From assembly GCA_018398815.1 (NCBI GenBank), contig CM031595.1:141111614-141175613 (forward strand): a stretch of 64,000 nt of DNA, given 5' to 3'. The notes under the pieces were generated by a model. That model was given only the letters and a program-made list of their open reading frames with translations. It made no database searches and was not told the origin of the DNA. This document shows, one piece after another, positions 10,388 through 21,835 of this stretch; position 1 is the stretch's first letter; each line of letters starts with the position of its first letter. The translations under genes and the position numbers were made by a program. The DNA is from Conus ventricosus. Its lineage: Eukaryota; Mollusca; Gastropoda; Neogastropoda; Conidae.

Positions 10388-12327
10388 AAAGTCTGGAAGG
10401 ACAGACTCGGGCTTAAACTAGGGCATTTTGGTTTTGTCTGGGAGGATGGTACACCTGGATCAGCCAGTACCTACCCCAACCGCCAAGCCCGAGTAAAGAT
10501 TCAGGGCCAAAAGAGCAGAAGAAGGTGCTGAGACAAGAAGTACCACAAGGAGAGTCCTTTCCCCAACGCTGTTCCTCATCTTATAGATGACAGGGCAGAG
10601 ATCTCCCAAAGAGGGGTCAGAGGAGCGTCTACGCAGATGACCTGGTGCTATGGTGCTCCGAAAGAGTACACCACTACAACACAGGTACGCCCAAACTGCG
10701 TAAATTTAAGATCAGCGACGCCCAAGGAATGGCTTGTCTCTGTCAACTAAACCCAAAACAATCTACACAGTCTTCAGCCTCCCCCGAAAAGAAGAAAGAG
10801 GCGAAGCTGACTCTGAACAGCCAAAGACTTGCAGAGGAACCCACACCTACCTACCTGGGAGTGACCTTAAACCGCAGGCCACTTGGAAACAGCAGATCAC
10901 CAGATGCTGTAGCGGGGCCCAAGCTGAGACTGGCGATCATGAGGAAACTTGCCAGGAACGACTGGGGGCTGTCGAACGTATCCTGAAGAGACTCTACACA
11001 GGGAGAGTCCGACCTGTAGTTGAGTACGGGACATCAGCAGGGGCCCAATCAGCTGCAAAGTCAAACCTTGACCATCTCAACAAGTACAGAACCAAGCTCA
11101 GCGTGTCATAACTGGCGCCATGAGATCCCCCCCAATTCTAAAGATGGAGGAGACCACTGGGCTGCAGTCATTGGAGGACAAAAGGGGACACAAAAAACCT
11201 CATCCAGGCAGCAAAATTCAAACGCCTTGAAAACCATCCAGAATGAGCAGACCCACCAAGAGCCGGCTGAAAAGAGGCAGCTTCACCCACCAGTCAAGAC
11301 GCCTTGAAAGACAGATCCCAGTCTTGATGGAACACGAAGCAAAGCCTATCGCGGCAAATGTCACCCACCGTCTTGGAAGAGGCAGGTGTTCCCAACAGTC
11401 GTCACCAGCATTCCGGAGTGGAGAAGAGAGGAACACAGTCAGACACCAAAGGAAAGCCCTGGCCATGGAGTACATCTGAACCAGTATCCCCAGGAAGACT
11501 GGACCCATGTCTTCACAGATGGGTCCGCCACAGAAGCAACGAGGGATGGTGGAGCTGGAATCTTCCCCCGATACAAAGACGGAGACGAAGAAATTGCAAT
11601 TCCAACAGGAAAATACTCCACCAACTTCCGAGCTGACGAGAACTCTCTGTGAGGCAGCCCCAACGTCTGCAGAAATCCATAAACAACAGGGCAGGTGGTG
11701 GTGTTCTCAGACGCTCTCTCCGGCTCCAAGCCCTCAAGAATTCCCGCTGCAAAGAACAGACCCCTTTACTTCAGCCCTTGTTGCCCTGAGTGCCAGAGTG
11801 GAGAAAGTGGTGATGCAATGGGTATCAGCAAAACTGGGGTTATCAGAGGCAACGAAAAAAACGGATATTTGGCAAAAGATGGTGCACAGAAGGAGCAGCC
11901 AACAACCTGGGGTCATATGATGAAAATCAAGACAATATCAAGGCACAGCAAGGAATAAAGTGACCCTCCAGCACCCTAAACACAACCCAGAAGACAAATA
12001 CCAAATTTTCTGGGACGCGGGAACAGGTCAAGATCTTCCGCCTGAGGACTGGACACAAAACGCCTGCACCACCACATGTACACAAAATTTGGCATTGGAA
12101 CAGAGTGGAGAGTGCCCTTGTGGTGAGGGACTAATGACAACAGACCACATCCTTCAAGACTGTATGACGCATGCAGTAACCAGAAGGAAGTACTGGCCAA
12201 CACCGACAGCAGTGGAAGCCAAGTTTTTACGGCACCCTGGAGGAGCTGCGGTGGACGGCAGCCTTCATCGATGACACCGGGCTGCTCATCTAATGGGAAG
12301 CGAACGAGGGAAAAAGAAGAAAGAAGA
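10388..12327 (+). pseudogene. LINE B ORF2 resumed: RT C-half, RNase H, C-terminal zinc segment
   Basis: This continues LINE B after LINE T. VWKDRLGLKL follows on directly. VYADDLVLWCS (YADD at 10630-10641) is the catalytic Asp pair. An RNase H start, HVFTDGSATEATRDGGAGIF, lies at about 11506-11565, and the C-terminal block RTGHKRLHHHMYTKFGIGTE is still recognisable near 12040-12110, followed by a CPCGEG..TTDHILQDC zinc segment at about 12112-12160. The pieces lie in different frames with stops between them, so this is a decayed ORF. The final codons run into the A-rich tail. Confidence 0.85.
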
Positions 12328-12571
12328 AGAGATGTCCCACCTCATGTGATATTTGAAATTCATCTGATCCAAGAATTTACAGGAAAAAGATTTTCAAGGA
12401 AGTTTCCGGTGCGTTTTTATAAGGGGTAATTTAAGAAATGTGTGAATGGTGGCTATTTTTTTTTGTTTGTTTGTTTGGATGACCTTTGGTTGACTTCAAC
12501 GTGGTGACAGCCCTGATATGACCCTTTGCGGTTGGCTGGGCTATAAACAACATTACCTTAAACCCTTTTGG
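12328..12571 (+). mobile_element. LINE A copy 2, right piece
   Basis: Resumes at 'agagatgtccc' and matches 18383-18610: 'cacctNatgtgat', 'aagattttcaa', then the 3' tail 'gtgacagccctgatatgacc', 'ggctgggctataaacaacat' (about 12507-12556). The inner hairpin stem is GACC/GGTT here, so pairing is kept although both arms changed. Confidence 0.85.
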
Positions 12572-12607
12572 TGACAGGTGGGTGGAAAATGAAGCAAAAT
12601 TTAAAAT

Positions 12608-12840
12608 AAAGGGGTTAGTTACGCCCCAGAAGAAGAAAAGGGATTAGTTACGCCACAGACACTGACTGAGAAGATAAGTGGTTTTTCTCACACAATTTGA
12701 GAACATAAGTGGTTTTCTTCTTCGTTTTCATTGTCCTAAATTTTGTTTGTTTTGCCTGAAGAAGACCCCTAGGTCAAAATCCATTCTGTTTTTTCCTGTA
12801 AAACTGTTTGTCTATATCTGTGACAGTAACTAACCCCTTT
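12608..12840. mobile_element. Small inverted-repeat (MITE-like) element
   Basis: A perfect 15-bp inverted repeat, AAAGGGGTTAGTTAC at 12608-12622 and its complement at 12826-12840, encloses 203 bp of non-coding DNA. A second partial copy of the arm occurs at about 12639-12653. It lies between LINE A copy 2 and repeat R copy 2. The target duplication is unclear. Confidence 0.55.
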
Positions 12841-12859
12841 TGTTTTTAAATCTAGGTGT

Positions 12860-14445
12860 CAAAATGTGTTTTTATACTTGTGCAGTTGGTCAGCTTTTCC
12901 CGGGAATTTAAAAGCTGATCGCGGGAAAATTTGGGAAAATACAAGTTGATCATGTCCGTACTGTCCGGTAAAACGCTCATACGAAGATTTACAGGCATCG
13001 TTGATGCGATTAAAAAAATGTTTTTCTGCATCCAAACGTTGCCATTTCCTTTTCATCTGCCTCTTTTGTGCTTCTAATTTGTCTGTCTCTGCAATTTCAC
13101 TTTCATCCGTCTGCTGAAATTGACAGCCGGTGGAATTAAACACGTGTTAATATTCTGTGAACAAAATTGGTGGAATTGCACTGAATCCTATGGGAATCCT
13201 TTCAGTAGAACAGAACAGAAAACAACGGCAGTCATCTTCCTCACAGCGTACACTCCCAGGAAGAGCCCCCGAACATTTTGTGTGGAGTCTTGATCACAAG
13301 GCGAGACAAGAATAGACAAAAACAAAATAAACCATAGGGGTACGTAAAAGAAATGTTAAACATCACATTTAGTTAATTTCTGTCACACTATGATTTCCAT
13401 TACAATTTTGATGATTGAATTTCACATAAAATTCAGACTAGTCGACTGAGCAGCATGCTCAATACATCAGGCAAAATAACAACAACAACAAAACACAACC
13501 AAGCGAAAAATGTCCCCAAGAAAACTGAAACAAACAAAATAATCAATCAAACAAAATATTCTTAAATGAGTGTATAAGTTTCAGGGCAACAAACTGTCAC
13601 AACATAAGAGGAAGCGCAACAGAAAGTACAGCTAAGTAATATTACTGCCATTATCAAAGACAATGTTTCTCGTAGAGATAGTAATGTTTTTTTTATCTGG
13701 TTTCACCAAACTCCCATGTTCTGCTAATATCTTTGTGGTAGCGTGACTTCAAGTCAAAAAGAAAAACAACCAGAGACAAAGAAAACCAACAAGTGATGGT
13801 GAGGGGAAGGGTTTCTCTAATAACATGTCGTAATTTGGGAAAACAGTCGATTAGTTCTGGTCAAAATTACGCCCTCACTTGCCCCCACCCCATTGCAATG
13901 ACTACGAGATGTGTATTCCAGAAGTCCAGAAACACGTTAAAAGATTACATGGAACAGAGATGGAATAGAAGAAGTGGGAATTTTTCGATTTGTGTGTGTA
14001 AACTGAAGAGTAGAAAGTCAGTGGTGCAGGCTACATACTAGTCACACTTTGATAACAGTTTTAAAGTTACCTTAAAGTGCCTTTAGTTTTAAGGGGTAAA
14101 CTAGTTGTGTGATGCATGCGACGTGCTTGACCCCTCGGCTTAGGACATGTTATAAAGTGTTAGGAATTACACGTTACACACAGGCTTTCACTGAAAAAAA
14201 CCCACCTCGTTCTGAGATGAAGTATGTGATGGACATTTTAATTTTGAAACAGAAAGAAATGTTGTTACCATTTGTTATAGGTGGTTTGAGATTTTAAAAT
14301 GTTGTAGATCAGCAGTTTGTGCATCAGAAAATGTCTGTTTAAGACTCGCTCTTACTTTTCCTTCATAGAAAATTCTGAGTTAAACTTGCTTTCAGTCCAG
14401 ATGTGGCCTCTGTAATCGGCTGAGCTATAAACATGATCTGGCTAG
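12860..14445 (+). repeat. Repeat R, copy 2 (longest)
   Basis: The uninterrupted reference copy. 12860-13260 matches 640-1050, 13290-13720 matches 1945-2310, and 13550-14400 matches 16407-17200. It ends in a LINE-like tail, 'cagatgtggcctctgtaatc' then 'ggctgagctataaac' (about 14397-14432). No conserved open frame is seen between copies, so it looks like a long non-autonomous element that borrows a LINE 3' end. Confidence 0.65.
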
Positions 14446-14780
14446 TGCTCCAAACCTCAGACCCTGGCAGTCGCCCACACGGTCTGCAGATGAACAGTGC
14501 TGTGCAGTTCACTGTGAATGATTGGTATTCATTAAATTTGCAGATATTCATGATTGGAGCACAGATGTCAATATAATTCATGTCTGTTTTAATGTTCGTA
14601 ACCAGAACGTCTCTGAAATCATATGCAGTCGAAATTAGAATGCATGGTAATTCAGATCGTAGGACAAGTGAATAGTATCAAAGAATCGTAACAGTAGAGT
14701 GATGTCATGTAAAGAATTGACTCAACGAGATGACAGCCCTAATATGACCCCTCGTGGTCGAATGGGCCATAAATAGCATG
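14446..14780 (+). repeat. Spacer plus LINE tail fragment
   Basis: 14446-14704 holds nothing recognisable except 'acctcagaccctg', which also follows the R copy 3 tail at about 18679. 14727-14775 is another LINE A-type tail ('gatgacagccctaatatgac', 'cataaatagcatgac') with a fully paired GACC/GGTC inner stem. Confidence 0.5.
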
Positions 14781-15039
14781 ACATGAATTTAGTATTGTCA
14801 TCGAAAACTGTGTGTGGTGAGATTGCCCACCGACACGTGGGCGTTGTTCACCTACCTCAGGACCAGGATGCACAGGTCTAGCGGCAGCTTTCTACTGGAT
14901 TCTACTCCAGGAAGCCCCTCCTGGAAGAGGCCAAGCTCCACCTCTGTGGTGGTGAACACCGCCAGCTTCTGATCTTCATGGAGTGCTTGGCATTGGATGG
15001 GAGCACACCCTGCATGTGTGACTCGTGATCGTCGGGGCG

Positions 15040-15690
15040 GATTCTTGCACACATCCACACAGTTCTCGCCAGCTTCGCTGCTTTGTGGGCTGCAACGTCA
15101 TGCTGGAGGCCGGGGAGTACGTCGTCATCCCCCTGGCCTTCAACAACTGGAACATCATGCAGGACGTGCCTCTTCCGGCCGTGCACCATTACGGCATGTC
15201 GCTGCACAGGTCCGAGCGCCTTCTGATGGAGAACATCAGCACCTTCCGCAACCATCACTAAGAGCACATTTTGACAGACGTTATTATTCGACTGGCCGTC
15301 AGCAAGGGCAAGAGAGAGGAGATTCGTCAAGGATCACGGCCTTTTCCCTCATGACGAGCTGGGCAGGAGGCATCTTCGTCCTTGACAACCGCCTGCCTTA
15401 CCATTCGGTGCATGCGTGTTGCGAATGTACTGAGAGCTCCAACATCGTCTGCACCTGGGGTACCCTCATCACCAAAGATGTTGTGCCCCCATGACACAGG
15501 CAGGTTATCATGGTGCTGGAGAGGACCCAGCCTTACCACCTGTCCCGGCGACTGGTTCACCGAGTGGCCAGCCCTCAGATAGGCCTGTCCAACTGGGGCC
15601 CTCGTCCCGACTCGACCCGCCCATGTCGCCTGAAGTGGCCTCCCTTCATCAGCCCTGACCTTTGTGAAGAGAGGAGCGTTTGAGCGATGC
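15040..15690 (+). pseudogene. Calpain-15 (SOLH)-like C-terminal fragment, broken
   Basis: Blocks in order resemble the C-terminal region of calpain-15/small optic lobes, a non-classical calpain protease of the cytosol: FVGCNVMLEAGEYVVIPLAF (15082-15141), then TDVIIRLAVSKG in another frame, then SWAGGIFVLDNRLPYH, CCECTESSNIV and GTLITKDVVPP (about 15357-15491), and RQVIMVLERTQPYHLSRRLV in yet another frame (about 15500-15560). A stop at 15259-15261 and at least two frameshifts break it. No introns are visible over about 600 bp, which fits a processed copy, although a decayed gene end is also possible. The catalytic protease core is absent. The assignment is from recalled family features, without a search. 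Confidence 0.7.
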
Positions 15691-16406
15691 GGTGCGTGAC
15701 CCCTGTGTGTGACCTTCAGTCGGCATTCCAGATGTGTGTGTGAGACGTTGGATGATCTCTGAAGTTTTTCCTGGGAAGTATGTCTGCGTAGTTATATTCA
15801 TCTTTTTTTTCTCGTTTGGGTGAAGGGAACTGAGAGTGAACAAACGCATGTGCATGCATCTAGTTTTGAGTGCAGCTTGAATGGAGCAAGGTGTTCTGGC
15901 ACTGGGTGCTTTGTGTGGTAGTAACTGAAATAATATGCTGTGCTTCAAAGGGAAAAGACGGTTACAGCTGTCGGTATCAAGGCTCCTTAGTTGTTGTTTC
16001 CCTTTGTATTTCTCTGCGGCTGAAGGCTTTTCAAATATTTTGTATGAAGGAGGACAGATGTAGAGAACAATTTACTTGTCAGACAGTGGTGGAGACCTAA
16101 AAAGAAAAAGTATTTTCAAAGTAAGGCACAAATTTAATCAGATTTTTTAAAAAGAGTTGTTCGTGGGTCCGCTGGGCGGCAGGGACGGGCAGCTTGCAGG
16201 GTGGAGCGTGACGTGTTTCGGCCTCTTGGGTCTTCATCAGGTAGGATAAACAACGTTCAGGACCGTGGGGGCGGGGAGCGAGCAATCACTTAGCATTCAA
16301 TGCCTGTTTTGCGCAGAATATATGAAGATGGGTGATTGCTCGTTCTTTGTTTTCATTGTCCTAGGTGTGCCTGAGGAGGACCTAGGAGGTGGAGATGCGT
16401 CATATC
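15691..16406. other. Unassigned stretch with an 11-bp inverted repeat
   Basis: This may include the 3' UTR of the calpain-like fragment. CGAGCAATCAC at 16279-16289 and GTGATTGCTCG at 16332-16342 can form a stem with a 42-nt loop. 'cattgtcctaggtgtgcctgaggaggac' near 16350-16380 resembles 12735-12770 inside the small inverted-repeat element. No gene is recognised. Confidence 0.35.
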
Positions 16407-17213
16407 TTTGTTTTGTTTGAGGGCAACAAGTTGTCACAACGTAAGATCAAGCGAAATAGTACGCATAGCCAAGTAATATTACTACCATTGTCAAAGACAA
16501 TGTTTCTCGCAGAGACAGTGATACTTTTGATCTGGTTTCACCAAGTGCCAAGTACTGCTAACATATTGGCGGTAGCATGACTTCAAGTCAAAAGGAAAAA
16601 CAATCAGGGACAAGAAAAAACATCTGACATCAAGTCGTAATTTGGGCAATCAATTAGATCTGGTGTAGAATGCACCCCCACTCACCCCCACCCTATTCCA
16701 GTGACTAAGAGATGCGCATTCCAAAAGCCCATAAATATGTCAGAAGATTACTCGGAACAGGGGTGGAACACAAACAGTGGGACATTTTTTATTTGTCCGT
16801 CTAAACCAAAGAGGAGAAACAGGGTGGCGCATGCTACATACTGGTCACGCTTTCCATACACAGTCTTAGAATTACGTGGCCTTTAGTTTTCAGGGGTAAA
16901 CAAGTTTCTGGTGCATGCCTTGTGATAAGCCACTCGGCATAGCACATCTTATAAAGTATCGGGGAAATACGCGTTACACACAAGCCTTTCACTGAAAAGG
17001 ATCTCGTTCTGAGATGAAGCTCCTGATGGACGTTTTCATGCTTAATTAAACAGAAAGAAATTTAGTTGCAAATTCTATTGGGTGGTTTGTGATTAAAAAT
17101 GCTTAAGATAAACATTGCACGCTTCAGAAAATGACTGTTTTACTTTCAACCTTAATTTTCGTTCGTAGAAAGTTCTGAGTTAAACCTGCTTTTAGCCCAG
17201 ATGTGGCCTTCAT
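16407..17213 (+). repeat. Repeat R, copy 3
   Basis: Matches 13550-14400 of copy 2: 'aagtaatattac', 'caaagacaatgtttctcg', 'gtagcNtgacttcaagtcaaa', 'tactNgtcacNctttN', 'agttctgagttaaacctgct'. It is non-coding. It is split in its LINE-like tail at 17203-17213 by LINE A copy 3 and resumes at 18623. Confidence 0.7.
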
Positions 17214-18622
17214 CAAGGGCTTTGAATCTGGGTGCATTCCGCGCCACCCTTGTTTATGGCCTGTATGCTGAGGCAGGAGAACCATCTTTCTCGAACCGTC
17301 GGCTGAAACTTAACTTGAACTACTGTTTGAATCTCTCCTCTGAACCCCCAAACCCTGCCTATGATTGTATTTTTGACCCCAAGTTTCAAAAGAAATTAGA
17401 TGACCACCCTAGTCCATCCCTCCCTTGGGAATTCGTAGTCTTCCTTATTTGAACAATGCGGATATAGACCTTGGAGTGGTGTGTGATTTTTCCAAATTTC
17501 CTGATGATCTTCCATTGACTTTCTTTTCTCCAGAGATCCGGTTTGATTAATTAAGCCTGGTACTGTAAAATTCCATAACCTCCTTGGAGTACAAGTCCTT
17601 TTTTTTGCCGAACTATGTTCCAAGTTTCCATCCTTCACAAGAATTGTCACCGACGGTTCCAAATCTGAGGAGGGGGTTGCCTCCAGTGTGTTTTGTGCAA
17701 CAGATCCTCCTTAAACACGTTCTAAACACATTCCCACTGACAGCTCCATCTACACAGCTGAGTTGACGGCCTTGGTCCTGGCTCTTGAAATGGTTTCAAA
17801 ATTCAAACATAAAGATTTCCACATTTTTTCGGACTGCCTTTCTGCATTGGAGGCCATTGCCGGCCGTAGCCTCAAGCACCCTCAACTGCTGAACTTATTT
17901 TAACTGTACACCTCTCTGAAATCAGATGGATATAACACAATTTTTGCTTGGGTTCCAGCCCTGTGGGCATTCGAGGTAACAAAATGGTTGATCAACGTGC
18001 CAAGAGTGCCACAAAGAAAGAGTTGAGCAGATTGTCTATCCCTCGCACTGATATGAAACCCAAACCTCAGGCTTACGTCAAAGACCACTGGCAAGAAGAA
18101 TGGGACTCGCAGTTTCATAACAAACTATTTAAAATCCGTTCAAACCTAAAAGAGTTTTACCATGTTCCCAAGGCAGCGTAAAGAAGAAACAGTTCTGTGC
18201 CGTTTGCATACACGCCATTCCTTTTACACCCATTCTTATCTTTTAAAAGGTGAAGAAGATCCGTGGTGCATTCCATATCATGTGCCACTCACAATGAAAC
18301 ATGTCCTTTTAGAGTGTTGGGACTTGCATGATATGAGACATAAACACTTTACAGCAGACTCCATGAAAACCTTCTTCAGAGATGTCCCACCTGATGTGAT
18401 CGTTAAATATCTGAAGGAGATCAACAGTTTTCATCAGCTCTAAGATTTTACGGAGGAAAGATTTTTAACAAAATTTCCAGTGTGTTTTTGGAAGGTTTGT
18501 TTTAAAGAGTTGTGTGAATGAGATTTTTTTTTTAATGACTTGAGTTATTTTCAACGTTGGTGACAGCCCTGATATGGCCTTTTACGGTCGGCTGGGCTAT
18601 AAGCAACATTAGTCATTAGATA
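17214..18622 (+). pseudogene. LINE A copy 3: RT thumb, RNase H and C-terminus
   Basis: The longest LINE A copy. YGLYAEAGEPSFSNRRLKLN (about 17252-17310) and NPAYDCIF lie in the linker after RT. RNase H begins with TDGS (17649-17660) and continues with AELTALVLALEMVSKF and SDCLSALEAIAGRS, after which several stops and frameshifts follow (for example near 17900 and 18178). The C-terminal block HKHFTADSMKTFFRDVPPDV (about 18344-18403) and the 3' tail end it. The target duplication GTGGCCTTCAT is at 17203-17213 and 18623-18633. It is 5'-truncated, as is usual for LINEs. Confidence 0.85.
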
Positions 18623-18680
18623 GTGGCCTTCATAGTCGGCTGGGCTAAAAACGTGACTTGATTTAATTAGTGTTGGGAAC
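18623..18680 (+). repeat. Repeat R copy 3, remaining tail
   Basis: 'agtcggctgggctaaaaacg' continues the tail of R copy 3 after the LINE A insertion. It closely parallels 14410-14440 and the tail of the 62.5-kb LINE (about 63930-63985). Confidence 0.65.
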
Positions 18681-18826
18681 CTCAGACCCTGTCAATTACC
18701 TGCAGAAAAACAGCCCTATGCCGCTGGCACGAGACAGCCCTGCTATTGCTTATTTTCAAGTTCCAGGTCTTTTTGGGTGCATGTCAGACTTCCAGCTTTT
18801 TCTAAGCTTTTTTTTTTTTGTCCACC

Positions 18827-18828
<2 letters not shown>

Positions 18829-18859
<31 letters not shown>

Positions 18860-21300
18860 GGGATTTATATAGCGCCTTCCACGGCACAAGGCGCTTTACA
18901 AAGGCAGAAAAAATACAATTGCTAAATGTAAAGAAAAAAGCATTGAAAAACGGCTCAAAAATGAAAAACAAAGGCTCTCTCCCATTATCTCCCACGCGCA
19001 CACACACTCTCACGCACAGACACACAATACACAACAGCCGCAACAAGCACAAACTACTAAGCGATCCACAGAAGCAACAAGAGTCAATCAATATCTGGTA
19101 ATGACTGTCTTCTTAGTATTGTTTGAAAAGGTGGGTTTTCAGGGAGGTTTTGAAGGAAGAAAAGGTTTGAGAATGTCTTAAGTCATAGGGGAGTTTATTC
19201 CAGAGTTTGGGAGCTGCGTATGAGAAAGCTCGTTCGCCATGCTGTTTACGATGGGGACGGTAACTGGGAAAGCGGAAGGTCCTGGTGTCGGTGGAGGAGC
19301 GGAGCGTTCGTGATGGGACATATACTTGAAGGAGATCGGAAAGATAGGCAGGGGCATCGCCAGTGAAAATCTTGAAGCAGAGACAACAACATTTGTATTT
19401 AATTCTTTCTTCAACGGGGAGCCAGTGCAACTTTTTCAGGAGAGGGCTGCAGGGTTGGGTCCTAGGAGATTTGCAAATGAGACGGGCTGCAGAGTTCTGT
19501 ACACGTTGGAGGGGTTGGATGACAGTTGAGGGACAGCCAAGGAGAACACAGTTGCAGTAATCTAGCCTTGAAAGGATGTATGATGAAACGAGAGTTTTTG
19601 TGGCGTCTTCAGTGAGATAGGGTCGAATAGCAGCAATTCGTTTAAGTTCCATGTAAGCTAACTGACAAGTTTTGTGACATGCTGTTTCATTGAGAGGTCA
19701 CTATCAAGGAGAACACCAAGGTCACGAACAGTGTTTGAAAATTCAATAGTGCTGGAACCTAATGTCAAAGAAGAAGGGATCGGATCAGGGCCATGATGTG
19801 ACCGCTTTGAAAAACGGATGGCTTCAGTCTTCTCACAGTTTAATTTAAGCTTATTTGCTGACATCCAGGTCTCGATATCAGAAGTACAAGATTGAAGAGT
19901 AGAAACAAGGGGTGAGTAGTCATCGATGACAGAGGAATGGAGCAGCTGAGTATCATCCGCAACATTTCGTGTGAAACGGAATGGCCGTGGATGACATTAG
20001 ACAATGGAGTGGTGTACAAAATAAAGAGGACAGGTCCCAGCACGGATCCTGAGGCACGCCAAACTGGAGGTTAGATTCATCAGAGCGGTGATCACCACTT
20101 GAATAAACTGTTTCCTGTCTAGAAGATAAGAACGAAACCAATTTAAGCTGTTTCCTGATGCCACATGTGTATTTCAAACGAGAGAGAAGGATTTCATGGT
20201 CTATGGTGTCAAAGGCTGCCGAAAGATCTAGCAAAAGAAGGACAGAAATTTTGTTTTCGTCTGAGGAATTTAGAATATCATTGAGAATGCGAAGGATGGT
20301 GGTCTCCGTGCTGTGCCCAGGGCGATAGGCTGACTGATGTGGTTGTGAGGAGGTTGTTTGAGGCCAGATGGTCAGAGAGCTGTTGAAGAATGACTTTCTC
20401 AAGAATTTTGGATAGGAAAGGAAGATTTGAGATGGGTCTGTAATTTTTAAGAACGTTGGGATCAAGACTGCTTTTCTTGAGTAGAGGTTTAACAAGGGCG
20501 GTCTTAAAGTCAGTGGGAACTGTGCCAGAAGACAGAGACTCGTTAAGAATTTTGGTGATGGTAGGAAGGAGAGAGTCAAGGTGTTCAAAGAGGAGTGGGG
20601 TGGGAATGGGGTCAAGGTCACAGGATGTTTTCGCAGACTGTGTGATGATTTTACGAACAGTCTGCTCGGACACTGGCAAGAACTCACAGAGTGTGGTACC
20701 GTTAAAAACAACAGACTGATCTGAAGTATCTGAGGATGGGGAGAAAGCGTTTCGAATTGTTTGAATTTTGTGGGCGAAAAACTGAGAAAACAAACCAGGA
20801 AGCTGTGACGGCTCATGAGTGGACGGCATTACAACACTTGCAGCATTACCCAACATGCTAGTGACAGTTCTAAACAGTTCTTTACACGAGGATGCTGCTG
20901 CAACTTTGGAGAATAAAAAGCGGTTTTGGCTTGATGGACAAACTGTACGACTTTCTGTTTGGCAGCATCGTAAATTTGCTTGTGTATTGTCAGTCTAGAT
21001 GATGCCCAGCGCCGCTCGGCTCGACGTCGCTCGCGTTTCAATATTCGCAGCTCAGGTGCAATTGAGTTGTACCACGGAGCCGGACGACGCCAGTGTACCG
21101 TCCGCTGACATACAGGCGCATGCTTATCCAAAACTTTTCTAAGACCAATGTTCAAATCAGTAAGTGTTACGTCAGGCGTGATAATGTTAGCGATGTCATG
21201 AGAAAAATCAGCAGGGTCAATCTTATGAATGGCACGAACACATTTGAATTGGGGTGCCGACTTTTGCTTTGGAACACTGAGACCATATTATCATTTCTAT
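18829..21300 (-). pseudogene. LINE C: CR1/L2-like LINE, antisense
   Basis: Read on the minus strand, it begins within the endonuclease-RT linker (LNIGLRKVLDKHAPVCQRTV, WYNSIAPELRILKRERRRAE). RT follows: NYRPISNLPFLSKILEKVIL, LLLLDLSAAFDTIDHEILLS (first catalytic Asp, about 20188-20247), and a FADDTQL box near 19940 that now reads out of frame because one base is missing. NKLKLNCEKTEAIRF comes next, and a 179-residue open C-terminus at 19113-19652 contains ILSRLDYCNCVLLG and VQNSAARL. The 3' UTR ends in 'ggcgctatataaatccccat' plus an (ATT)n tail at 18829-18857, typical of CR1/L2 LINEs. It is 5'-truncated near 21300. Several frameshifts make it inactive. Confidence 0.87.
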
Positions 21301-21394
21301 TGTCTACGTCAGTATAGAACCATGTGAGCCATCACCATCGACGATATTCTTCCAACACAACGTGCTGTTTTCAATCCATCATGGAACGGCGTTC

Positions 21395-21835
21395 CACGGA
21401 CGGCAACAAAGAAGAAACAGTCTTGTGCCTTCGCACACAGCCAGCTCCTTTTAATGCTCGCTCTTACCCTTTAAAAGGTGAAGAAGAAGCTGCGTGGCGC
21501 ATTCCGTGTGAGTCTCATTCACAATAAAACGTGTTCTTACAGTCTTAGGACTCGGATGATGTCAGACACGAAACACTTTACAGTAGATTCTTGGAAATCT
21601 TGTTCAGTGACGCCCCACTTATGTGGTTTTAAGTTTCTGAAAGAAATCAACATTTTTCATTTGATCTACGATTTTCCAAAAGAAAGAATTAATAACATTC
21701 TGGCGTATTTATTAGAAAATCTGTTTTAATGAAAGGTATGCGTATGAATTTTTTTCATTTTTTTAGAGTGAACTTAAACGAGGTGACAACCTGATATGGC
21801 CCTTTGCGGTTGACTGGGCTATAAACAACATTGTC
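21395..21835 (+). mobile_element. LINE A copy 4, 3' fragment
   Basis: Matches 18180-18610: 'aagaagaaacagt', 'cttttaaaaggtgaagaaga', 'aaacactttacag', then the tail 'ggtgacaacctgatatggcc' and 'gactgggctataaacaacat'. All frames are broken. Confidence 0.75.

Larger units (their letters stand above)
2743..12327 (+). mobile_element. LINE B: I/Jockey-type LINE with RNase H, inserted in LINE A
   Basis: A seemingly full-length non-LTR retrotransposon (about 4.3 kb without its own insertion). It has a 5' UTR, an AP-type endonuclease, a reverse transcriptase, RNase H and a C-terminal Cys-rich segment, ending in an A-rich tail ('gaacgagggaaaaagaagaa'). It is flanked by an 11-bp duplication, AGAGATGTCCC, at 2732-2742 and 12328-12338. 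LINE A copy 3 at 18380 shows the uninterrupted sequence. An L1/Tx1-like LINE (5097-10387) splits its RT domain. Clade assignment (I/Nimb-like) rests on the EN-RT-RNase H order and is inferred. Confidence 0.88.

Noticed and set aside
14852..15330. Minus-strand frames of 68-142 codons opposite the calpain-like fragment
   Set aside because: They are shadows of the GC-rich plus-strand coding remnant, which has the recognisable blocks.
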